DNA of 6,564 nucleotides from an uncultured Hymenobacter sp. (lineage in GTDB: Bacteria > Bacteroidota > Bacteroidia > Cytophagales > Hymenobacteraceae): the NCBI GenBank assembly GCA_937871705.1, contig CALMOO010000360.1:1-6564 (forward strand), given 5' to 3'. Made by a program: the position numbers and the translations under genes. Numbering within the stretch: position 1 is the first letter of the stretch; each line of letters opens with the position of its first letter. The notes under the pieces are model-generated. The model searched no databases. It had not been told where the DNA came from and saw only the letters and a list, made by a program, of their open reading frames with translations. Below are positions 1 to 5,760 of this stretch, piece after piece.

Positions 1-29
1 ACCTTGGCGCGTTTGCTTAGCGATTGCAT
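1..29 (-). CDS. nuoI: NADH-quinone oxidoreductase subunit I, N-terminal start only (partial)
   Basis: An ATG at 29-27 on the minus strand opens a frame running off the window edge and reading MQSLSKRAK. It lies 41 bases downstream of the nuoH stop, where nuoI normally follows in complex I operons. NuoI carries the two [4Fe-4S] clusters N6a and N6b that pass electrons towards NuoB; none of its cysteines are inside the window. The short basic N-terminus is compatible with what I remember of NuoI from Hymenobacter-like bacteria, but nine codons cannot prove identity. The call therefore rests mainly on gene order. The upstream gap (30-70) has a TA-rich stretch next to a G-run on the plus strand and no Shine-Dalgarno sequence. 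Confidence 0.6.
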
Positions 30-70
30 AAGTCAGTATATATAAGGGGGGTAGGGGCCGCTAATGCAGC

Positions 71-1168
71 CTACCACCACTGCTTTATTTCTGGAATTAT
101 ACCAGTGGTGATGAGGCCCCCTGTGAGCAGAATGTTGAAGATAGCCAGTGGGATGAGGATAGTCCAGCCTAGGCGCATCAGTTGGTCGTAGCGGAAGCGA
201 GGCAGCGTCCAACGCACCCACATGAAGAAGAAAATGAAGGCAAAAATCTTAGCGAAAACGGTCACTACTCCCAAAATAGCGACGATGTTCTGAGCTGCAT
301 CGGCCGATAAGCCCTGCGATGAAGAAAGCCAATGGCGCAGTTCGTATTGGAAAGGGAAGTTGAAGCCACCGAAGTAAATAACGCTCATTACCGCCGAGGC
401 CACAAACACGTTGACATACTCAGCGAACAGGTACAAGCCCATTTTCATCGAGCTGTACTCGGTGTGATAGCCACCCACCAGCTCCGTTTCGCACTCGGGT
501 AGGTCGAAAGGCGTACGGTTGGTTTCGGCAAAAGCGCAGACGATGAAAATGACAAAGCCCAGCGGTTGCTTCACCACATTCCAAAAGTGCCACTCGCCGG
601 GCACCGACTGCTGCAAGGTGATGTCGCGCAACGAGAGCGAGCCCGACATCATCAGGACGGCAATAAGCGCCAAACCCATAGCCAGCTCATAGCTAATGTT
701 CTGAGAAGCAGCCCGAATAGCGCCTAGCAGCGAGAACTTGTTGTTGGAAGCCCAGCCGCCAATCATGATGCCGTACACGCCGAGCGACACGATACCGAAT
801 ACGTAGAGCATACCTACGTTGATTTCGATACCTTGCAAATGCACCACGGTAGTGCCAAACTTCAAAAAGCTGCCAAACGGAATTACTGCCGATGACATCA
901 GAGCGGTTATCATCGCCAGGCAGGGGCCGAAGATGAACAGCGCCTTATTGGCCCCGCTAGGAAAGAATTCTTCCTTCGTAAACAGCTTCACGGCATCGGC
1001 CAGGGGCTGCGCGAGGCCGAAGGGGCCGGCACGGTCCGGGCCTACCCGGTCTTGCAGAAACGCAGCAATAACGCGCTCAGCATAGGTGCAATAGGTGGCA
1101 ATTAGCAGCGAGATGCCAAAAACTACCAGAATGACGAGGCCTTGCCAGCCTAAAGTTTCAAAAGACAT
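71..1168 (-). CDS. nuoH: NADH-quinone oxidoreductase subunit H (membrane anchor, quinone-site subunit)
   Basis: This 365-residue multi-span membrane protein links the peripheral arm of complex I to the proton-pumping arm and forms much of the quinone entry tunnel. Hydrophobic segments fit the usual eight helices: about 8-28, 75-97, 118-138, 160-175, 203-217, 245-266, 293-317 and 334-356. Family signatures are present: AERVIAAFLQDRVGPDRAG at 30-48, then LADAVKLFTKEEFFP at 56-70, SQNISYEL at 155-162, and the charged quinone-site loop FAETNRTPFDLPECETEL at 213-230 followed by GGYHTEYSSMK. Conserved acidic residues E31, E161, E215, D222, E225, E227 and E229 are in place. It is somewhat longer than the E. 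coli protein (325), partly through a hydrophilic loop near 270-292. The ATG at 1168 gives a membrane segment starting close to the N-terminus. It lies 73 bases downstream of nuoG, across a heptad repeat. It looks intact. Confidence 0.97.
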   Translation of the reverse strand: MSFETLGWQGLVILVVFGISLLIATYCTYAERVIAAFLQDRVGPDRAGPFGLAQPLADAVKLFTKEEFFPSGANKALFIFGPCLAMITALMSSAVIPFGSFLKFGTTVVHLQGIEINVGMLYVFGIVSLGVYGIMIGGWASNNKFSLLGAIRAASQNISYELAMGLALIAVLMMSGSLSLRDITLQQSVPGEWHFWNVVKQPLGFVIFIVCAFAETNRTPFDLPECETELVGGYHTEYSSMKMGLYLFAEYVNVFVASAVMSVIYFGGFNFPFQYELRHWLSSSQGLSADAAQNIVAILGVVTVFAKIFAFIFFFMWVRWTLPRFRYDQLMRLGWTILIPLAIFNILLTGGLITTGIIPEIKQWW

Positions 1169-1170
1169 TT

Positions 1171-1206
1171 GCTAAGCTTTCGGCTAATAGCTTTTCGCTG
1201 TTAGCT
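1171..1206. repeat. Degenerate 7-bp-period GCT array in the nuoG-nuoH gap
   Basis: On the plus strand the word GCT begins at 1171, 1176, 1183, 1190, 1197 and 1204, so the last five copies are exactly seven bases apart. Read along the transcript, the units are AGCTAAC, AGCGAAA, AGCTATT and AGCCGAA, followed by AGCTTAGC. Half of the 73-base gap between nuoG and nuoH consists of this array, and its edge sits two bases upstream of the nuoH ATG. The rest of the gap (1207-1241) shows nothing recognisable. The same word and spacing recur in two other gaps of this operon. The function is unknown. Confidence 0.75.
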
Positions 1207-1241
1207 CTTTTAAGTACATTTATCTGCGAATAGCCAGAGGG

Positions 1242-2264
1242 CTACATGGAGCCGCTCATGCCGCCAAGTTTTAGCGGCGGATTGCGCTCCAACTCACGCA
1301 CAGTGCTTTCAGGTAAGTCGGCAATAACCTGTGGGTTGATAACTGGCAGCTCGTAATGGTTGGCCGAGATAACGGAGGAGCGGTCGATATGCGCTGGGCC
1401 TTCAATCACCCAATCCGAAGTCTCCTTCTTCTCGAAGCGGCACTCATTACAAATCCACTCCTTCACCTCACCGTACTCATCCTTGCGCGCGGTTACGCGC
1501 AGCACGTCCTGGCCTTTATACCAAAGCGTTACGTGGCCACTGCACTTCTCGTGGCCGCATTCGCGGTGAGCGTTCACCGGCTTAGTAAACCACACGCGCT
1601 GCTTGAAGCGGAAGGTTTTATCGGTGAGCGCGCCAACCGGACAGACATCAATAACGTTGCCGCTGAAGTCGTTAGAAATTGTGTTCTCAATATAAGTGCC
1701 AATTTCCGAGGCATCGCCGCGGCCAAGCACACCATGTACGCGGGCATCGGTGAGTTGGTCGGCCGTGTACACGCAACGGTAGCACAAGATGCAGCGCGTC
1801 ATGTGTAGCTGCACGTAAGGACCGATGTCAATTTTATCGAAGGTGCGGCGCTCCTCCTCGTAGCGCGTGGTGCTTACCCCGTGCTCATAGGCAAAGTTTT
1901 GCAAATCGCACTCGCCGGCTTGGTCGCAAACGGGACAATCAAGTGGGTGGTTGATAAGCAGCATTTCCACGATGCCTTTACGCACATCCATTACCTGCTG
2001 GCTGGTCGTGTTTTCAACTACCATCCCATCCTGCACGGTCGTAATGCAAGAAGCTACCAGCTTTGGCATGGGGCGAGGGTCTTTCGCCGAGCCGGCAGCC
2101 ACGCGCACTAGGCATGCACGGCATTTGCCACCACTGCCTTTAAGCGGCGTGTAGTAACACATGGCGGGGGGCACGATGCCACCGCCTATTTTGCGGGCGG
2201 CGTTGAGAATGGTGGTGCCATCGGGCACTTCCACCTCAATTCCGTCGAAGGTTATTTTAGCCAT
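1242..2264 (-). CDS. nuoG: NADH-quinone oxidoreductase subunit G, short form (Fe-S electron-wire subunit)
   Basis: This 340-residue protein carries electrons from NuoF towards NuoI through Fe-S clusters. Cysteines C36, C48, C51 and C73 match the [2Fe-2S] cluster N1b. H106 with C110, C113 and C119 (HPLDCPVCDQAGEC) is the His-Cys3 ligand set of N5. C158, C161, C164 and C208 fit the [4Fe-4S] cluster N4. Four further cysteines follow, C236, C241, C272 and C275, in a segment ending ICNECRFEK. The protein stops soon after, so the large molybdopterin-oxidoreductase-like domain of E. coli NuoG (about 900 residues) is absent. As far as I recall this is normal for Bacteroidota, not a truncation of this copy. 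I chose the ATG at 2264 because MAKITFDGIEVEVPDG is where ferredoxin-fold homology begins. An in-frame ATG at 2300 would add 12 residues, but it lies in a repeat element. The C-terminal tail (GGMSGSM) is low in complexity. Confidence 0.95.
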   Translation of the reverse strand: MAKITFDGIEVEVPDGTTILNAARKIGGGIVPPAMCYYTPLKGSGGKCRACLVRVAAGSAKDPRPMPKLVASCITTVQDGMVVENTTSQQVMDVRKGIVEMLLINHPLDCPVCDQAGECDLQNFAYEHGVSTTRYEEERRTFDKIDIGPYVQLHMTRCILCYRCVYTADQLTDARVHGVLGRGDASEIGTYIENTISNDFSGNVIDVCPVGALTDKTFRFKQRVWFTKPVNAHRECGHEKCSGHVTLWYKGQDVLRVTARKDEYGEVKEWICNECRFEKKETSDWVIEGPAHIDRSSVISANHYELPVINPQVIADLPESTVRELERNPPLKLGGMSGSM

Positions 2265-2294
2265 TATTTTTGGGTTGCGGCTTAAAACTACAAG

Positions 2295-2400
2295 TGTCAT
2301 GCTGAGCTTACGAAGCGTTTTATCTCGCTTGCGCCGCTCAAATAATTAAATGTTTCTGACGACAGCAGCCATTAACAAGATGCTTCTTCGCCAGTATAAC
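2295..2400. repeat. Decayed copy of a ~106-bp palindromic intergenic repeat (nuoF-nuoG gap)
   Basis: This is a diverged copy of the element at 5647-5752, in the same orientation. Its left end (TGTCATGCTGAG, then CGAAGCG) and the inner block CGCTTGCGCCG at 2326-2336 match the other copy closely. The middle is scrambled, and the right arm keeps AAGATGCTTC at 2377-2386 followed by a degraded end, CAGTATAAC (2392-2400), in place of CAGCATGAC. The total length is nearly the same, so I read it as full-length but eroded rather than truncated. It fills most of the 145-base gap between nuoF and nuoG, ends nine bases from the nuoF stop, and lies 30 bases upstream of the nuoG ATG. It has no coding capacity. 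Confidence 0.75.
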
Positions 2401-2409
2401 GGTCGATGG

Positions 2410-3747
2410 TCACGCAAGTACCATATTGCCTCGGTACACTGCGCCGGGCTGGGTAGCCTCTTTCGGGTGCGTGACATGCCATTCAAACTCGTCGCGGAAG
2501 TGACGCACAGCAGCGGCTACGGGCCAAGCAGCAGCTTCGCCAAGCGGGCAGATAGTGTTACCCTCAATCTGCTTGGCTACGCTCACAACCAAGTCAATAT
2601 CGTGCATCGAGCCGTGGCCGTGCTCGAGGCGGTGCAAAACCTTTTCCATCCAACCAGTGCCTTCGCGGCAGGGCGAGCACTGGCCGCAGCTTTCATGGTG
2701 GTAGAAGCGCGAGAAGTTCCAGGTGTTCTTCACGATGCACGTCGTTTCGTCCATCGCAATAAAGCCGCCTGAACCAAGCATCGTACCCGTTACGAAGCCG
2801 CCGTCGCTCAATGACTCATAAGTCATGAGACGCGGCTCGCCAGCAGCGGTTTTTAGTATCAATTCCTTCGGTAGAATTGGCACTGACGAGCCGCCAGCCA
2901 CTACAGCCTTTAACTCACGTCCTTTCCAAATACCGCCGCAATACTCATCAGAGTAGATAAACTCTTCAACCGGCACACCTAACTCCAACTCGTAGATACC
3001 GGGCTTGTTGAGGTGGCCGCAGGCCGAGAAAAGCTTAGTGCCCGTGCTTTTCCCTACTCCTATCTTGGCATACTCATCGCCGCCCATGTTCAGGATGGGC
3101 ACGACGGTAGCAATACTTTCTACGTTATTAACTACTGTAGGCCGGGCATATAGGCCCTGCACAGCCGGAAACGGCGGCTTATTGCGCGGGTTGCCGCGCT
3201 TGCCTTCCAACGATTCCAATAAGGCAGTTTCCTCTCCGCAGATGTACGCGCCTCCGCCCGGATGCACATGCAAGTCAAGTGAATAGCCCGAGCCGAGAAT
3301 ATTTTCGCCCAAGAAGCCAGCTGCGTACGCTTCAGCAATAGCCTTTTCTAGAATGCGCAACACGTACAACAACTCGCCGCGGATGTATATATAGCTAGTG
3401 CGAGCACCTAGCGCATAGCTACCCGCAATCATACCCTCGATGAGCAGGTGGGGTAGCTTTGACATCAGGAAGCGGTCCTTGAAAGTACCCGGCTCCGATT
3501 CGTCGGCGTTGCAAACGAGGTAGCGCGGCACGCCCTCTGGCTTAGCTAGAAAACTCCACTTTAGGCCGGTAGGAAAGCCGGCGCCGCCGCGCCCACGCAG
3601 GCCCGACTTCTTCACCTCTTCCACCACTTCTTCGGGCGTCATTTTCAACGCCTTCTCTACAGCGCGGTAGCCGCCGTGCTTACGGTATACGGCGAAGGTT
3701 TCGATGCCTTCGACGTTGACGTGTTCGGTTAATAGCTTGCGTCCCAT
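2410..3747 (-). CDS. nuoF: NADH-quinone oxidoreductase subunit F (NADH- and FMN-binding)
   Basis: This 445-residue cytoplasmic subunit oxidises NADH: it binds NADH and FMN and passes electrons to the [4Fe-4S] cluster N3. The glycine-rich nucleotide motif GLRGRGGAGFPTGLKW is at 49-64 and the FMN-site segment CNADESEPGTFKDR at 79-92. The second glycine-rich stretch, GGGAYICGEETAL, is at 164-176. The cluster N3 ligands are C354, C357 and C360 (SCGQCSPCREGTGW) with C400 (GNTICPLGEAAAWP). Length and domain order are those of the full family. The ATG at 3747 begins MGRKLLTEHVNVEGIETF, a typical Bacteroidota N-terminus. It lies 33 bases after the nuoE stop, the gap being a heptad repeat array. No damage is visible. 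Confidence 0.98.
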   Translation of the reverse strand: MGRKLLTEHVNVEGIETFAVYRKHGGYRAVEKALKMTPEEVVEEVKKSGLRGRGGAGFPTGLKWSFLAKPEGVPRYLVCNADESEPGTFKDRFLMSKLPHLLIEGMIAGSYALGARTSYIYIRGELLYVLRILEKAIAEAYAAGFLGENILGSGYSLDLHVHPGGGAYICGEETALLESLEGKRGNPRNKPPFPAVQGLYARPTVVNNVESIATVVPILNMGGDEYAKIGVGKSTGTKLFSACGHLNKPGIYELELGVPVEEFIYSDEYCGGIWKGRELKAVVAGGSSVPILPKELILKTAAGEPRLMTYESLSDGGFVTGTMLGSGGFIAMDETTCIVKNTWNFSRFYHHESCGQCSPCREGTGWMEKVLHRLEHGHGSMHDIDLVVSVAKQIEGNTICPLGEAAAWPVAAAVRHFRDEFEWHVTHPKEATQPGAVYRGNMVLA

Positions 3748-3755
3748 ATAGATAA

Positions 3756-3779
3756 GCTGTTCGCTTTTGGCTTTCAGCT
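3756..3779. repeat. Degenerate 7-bp-period GCT array in the nuoE-nuoF gap
   Basis: GCT starts at 3756, 3763, 3770 and 3777 on the plus strand, exactly seven bases apart each time. On the transcript strand the units read AGCTGAA, AGCCAAA, AGCGAAC and AGCTTAT. The array takes up 24 of the 33 bases between the nuoE stop and the nuoF ATG, and its upstream end is one base from the nuoE stop codon. It matches the arrays in the nuoG-nuoH and nuoB-nuoC gaps in word and period but not in exact sequence. It covers the region where a ribosome would bind for nuoF, yet contains no Shine-Dalgarno sequence. Confidence 0.7.
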
Positions 3780-3780
3780 A

Positions 3781-4353
3781 TTAATTATTGTTGAGTGAAG
3801 TCGGTAAGCCTGTCTCTTCCCAAGGCAAGATAGGCCGATGTACCAAGCTCTTCAGTTCGCTGAGCATGGCATTCACATTCTTTTCTGTATCGAGCGACTC
3901 GTAGTACTTCTCGCGTACCTGCACTACGGGTGCAAAGCCACAAGCAGCCAAGCACTCCACTTCTTTTAGTGTGAATTGGCCATCGGGCGATGTTTCACCA
4001 ACTTTAGCACCAGTAATGCGCTCCAGGTGCGCCGTCAGTTCGTCGGAACCGCGCAGCATGCACGGGCCCGTACGGCAGATTTCTAGCACATGCTTACCTA
4101 CTGGCTTGAGGTTAAACATAGTGTAGAACGTACTCACTTCATACACCTCAATCGGTCTTAGCCCCAGCGTTTCAGCCACCAGGTCTTGTACTTCCGGGCT
4201 TACCCAGCCGCCAAACTCGGCTTGCGCGATGTGAAGCACTGGTAACAGCGTTGACTTCTTACGGTCATCGGGGTAGTGCGAAAGCAAACGCTTTATTTCT
4301 GCTTGAGCAGCGGGAGAAAACTGAGGTTTGGTAGGCGCGGTAGTCGGCTCCAT
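3781..4353 (-). CDS. nuoE: NADH-quinone oxidoreductase subunit E ([2Fe-2S] N1a thioredoxin-fold subunit)
   Basis: NuoE is the 24-kDa subunit partnering NuoF in the NADH-oxidising tip; its [2Fe-2S] cluster N1a sits near FMN. With the ATG at 4353 the protein has 190 residues. Cluster ligands are C93 and C98 (EICRTGPCML) and C134 and C138 (VECLAACGFAPVV), the classic C-x4-C and C-x3-C pairs. The N-terminal helical part includes LLPVLHIAQAEFGGWVSPE and VYEVSTFYTMF, both typical of the family. The frame is open further upstream to a TTG at 4368, which would add five residues and leave only seven bases after nuoD. I prefer the ATG because the extra residues add no homology and no ribosome site favours the TTG. 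The acidic and asparagine-rich C-terminal tail after about 170 is poorly conserved. Confidence 0.95.
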   Translation of the reverse strand: MEPTTAPTKPQFSPAAQAEIKRLLSHYPDDRKKSTLLPVLHIAQAEFGGWVSPEVQDLVAETLGLRPIEVYEVSTFYTMFNLKPVGKHVLEICRTGPCMLRGSDELTAHLERITGAKVGETSPDGQFTLKEVECLAACGFAPVVQVREKYYESLDTEKNVNAMLSELKSLVHRPILPWEETGLPTSLNNN

Positions 4354-4375
4354 AGTAGGTACGTTCAACTTAAAA

Positions 4376-5638
4376 CTAGGCGTCCAGCTCGCCAGCGATT
4401 ACGTTCATTGACGAGAGAATCACAATGGCATCTGAAAGGCTAGTGCCCACTACCATTTCCGAATAGGCTTGGTAGTAAATAAAGCAAGGCCGCCGGAAAT
4501 GCAAACGGTATGGCGTGCGCCCACCGTCTGAAATCAAGTAAAAACCCAACTCGCCGTTGCCGCCTTCCACCGAGTGGTACACTTCACCAACCGGGGCTTC
4601 AATTTCGCCCATGATGATTTTGAAGTGGTAAATCAAGGCTTCCATGTTCTTATACACGGCCTGCTTGGGAGGCAAGTAGTAGTGCGGCGCATCGGCGTGG
4701 AAAGGACCTTCAGGCAAGTTCTCAAGCGCCTGCTTGATGATGCGCAGGCTCTGCCAAATTTCCTCGTTACGCACGATGAAGCGGTCGTAGGTATCGCCGT
4801 TGGTGCCGACCGGAATATCAAATTCGAAGTCTTCGTAAGAAGAGTACGGGTTCATGACACGCACGTCGTAATCGACGCCTGCAGCCCGCAGGTTAGGGCC
4901 AGTGAAGCCATAATTCAGTGCCTTCTCCGCTGTGATAGGGCCCACGTTTACCACGCGGTCCATGAAGATGCGGTTGCGGTTGAACATCGATTCAAACTCC
5001 TTCATCACGGCTGGGAAAGTTTTCAACCAGTCGCGTAGCTTCTGTAGAGCTACCGGTGAGAAGTCGCGCTCCATGCCGCCTACCCGGCCCATATTAGTGG
5101 TCAGGCGCGAGCCGCAAACTTCTTCGTAAATCTCATAAATCTTCTCCCTTTCTTGGAACACGTAGAGGAAGCCGGTGAAGGCGCCGGTGTCTACTCCCAG
5201 AATAGAGTTGCAGATAAGGTGGTCGGCAATACGCGCCAACTCCATCATTATCACGCGCATGTATTGGGCACGCTTGGGCACTGTCACGCCCAGCAACTTC
5301 TCTACCGTCATGTGCCAGCCCATGTTGTTGATGGGCGACGAGCAGTAGTTCATGCGGTCGGTGAGCGGCGTAATCTGGTAGAACGGCCGCCGCTCGGCAA
5401 TTTTCTCGAATGCGCGGTGGATGTAGCCAATCGTGGGCACGCCCGAGATAATGCGTTCGCCATCCATTTGCAGGATGTTCTGGAAAATGCCGTGCGTAGC
5501 CGGGTGTGTCGGCCCTAAGTTGAGGGTCGTTAGCTCCTGCGAGAAGTCATTGAGGGTAGGCACCAATTGTCCGCCCTGTTGCTCGCGCGCCTCCTGGATA
5601 ATCTTGTGGGTGCCTCCCAGTGTGTCGTTTACTGCCAT
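4376..5638 (-). CDS. nuoD: NADH-quinone oxidoreductase subunit D (49-kDa, quinone-binding)
   Basis: NuoD (420 residues) forms the quinone-reduction site with NuoB and NuoH and descends from the NiFe-hydrogenase large subunit. The N-terminal strand LNLGPTHPATHG at 39-50 carries H49, and TDRMNY at 93-98 carries Y98. By alignment with the bovine 49-kDa subunit these correspond to His59 and Tyr108, the pair that hydrogen-bonds the quinone head group. D150 in GVDTGA corresponds to Asp160. Further signatures are EREKIYEIYEEVCGSRLT at 163-180 and GRVGGMERDF. The C-terminal end, IVILSSMNVIAGELDA, matches the usual family end. The hydrogenase nickel cysteines are absent, as expected. NuoD is not fused to NuoC, unlike in E. 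coli. The N-terminal extension before residue 30 is variable in the family; no other ATG occurs until residue 58, so the start at 5638 is firm. Confidence 0.98.
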   Translation of the reverse strand: MAVNDTLGGTHKIIQEAREQQGGQLVPTLNDFSQELTTLNLGPTHPATHGIFQNILQMDGERIISGVPTIGYIHRAFEKIAERRPFYQITPLTDRMNYCSSPINNMGWHMTVEKLLGVTVPKRAQYMRVIMMELARIADHLICNSILGVDTGAFTGFLYVFQEREKIYEIYEEVCGSRLTTNMGRVGGMERDFSPVALQKLRDWLKTFPAVMKEFESMFNRNRIFMDRVVNVGPITAEKALNYGFTGPNLRAAGVDYDVRVMNPYSSYEDFEFDIPVGTNGDTYDRFIVRNEEIWQSLRIIKQALENLPEGPFHADAPHYYLPPKQAVYKNMEALIYHFKIIMGEIEAPVGEVYHSVEGGNGELGFYLISDGGRTPYRLHFRRPCFIYYQAYSEMVVGTSLSDAIVILSSMNVIAGELDA

Positions 5639-5646
5639 TGTATTTT

Positions 5647-5752
5647 ATGTCATCCTGAGCGCAGCGAAGGACCTTATCACGCTTGCGCCGTAAGAGTTAG
5701 TAAACCTGAGAAGCGTAGCCGTGATAAGATGCTTCGTTCCTCAGCATGACAT
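5647..5752. repeat. ~106-bp imperfect palindromic intergenic repeat, well-preserved copy (nuoC-nuoD gap)
   Basis: The element begins ATGTCATCCTGAG and ends CTCAGCATGACAT, which are inverted versions of each other. The arms pair over about 35 bases: the left arm holds GCGAAGGACCTTATCACG and the right arm holds CGTGATAAGATGCTTCG, with a few mismatches and one or two bulges, around a centre of about 35 bases. As RNA it should fold into a long hairpin. It fills nearly all of the 122-base gap between nuoC and nuoD, with eight bases left on each side. No T-run follows it on the transcript strand, so it does not look like an intrinsic terminator. The terminal words resemble GTCATCCTGAGC-type intergenic repeats common in many bacterial genomes (from memory). 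No transposase is present, so any movement would need one from elsewhere. Confidence 0.85.
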
Positions 5753-5760
5753 AGTTAGAT

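Noticed and set aside
42..60. G-quadruplex in the G-rich tract of the nuoH-nuoI gap
   Set aside because: There are only two G-runs (six and four bases), not the four separate runs needed for a standard quadruplex.
1356..1808. Plus-strand open frame of 150 codons opposite nuoG, with a hydrophobic look
   Set aside because: It lies antisense to the Fe-S ligand region of nuoG, has no leader of its own, and resembles no family I know; I treat it as a shadow frame.
1242..2264. nuoG as a truncated pseudogene because it is far shorter than E. coli NuoG
   Set aside because: All N1b, N5 and N4 ligands are intact, the frame is clean, nuoH follows normally, and the short form is, to my knowledge, standard in Bacteroidota.
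2340..2375. Bacteroidota-type promoter (TAnnTTTG with an upstream TTG) in the nuoF-nuoG gap, from the ATTATTTG segment on the minus strand
   Set aside because: The -7 word does not match at its first two bases, and the nearest TTG is too far upstream. The region is also explained by the decayed repeat.
3731..3747. Extension of the heptamer array into the start of nuoF (a GCT at 3735 is in phase with 3756, and the stretch resembles part of the nuoG-nuoH array)
   Set aside because: The bases encode the conserved residues KLL near the N-terminus of NuoF and intermediate units are missing, so protein constraint and coincidence explain the match.
4574..5038. Plus-strand open frame of 154 codons opposite nuoD
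   Set aside because: It is fully antisense to a highly conserved gene, its protein shows no recognisable domain, and its length follows from the codon composition of the opposite strand. The same applies to the other long plus-strand frames at 1356-1808, 2350-2772, 3005-3286 and 5153-5518.
5647..5752. Rho-independent terminator between nuoC and nuoD
   Set aside because: The hairpin is long and imperfect, is not followed by a T-run on the transcript strand, and sits between two subunits that must be co-expressed. A repeat element explains it better.
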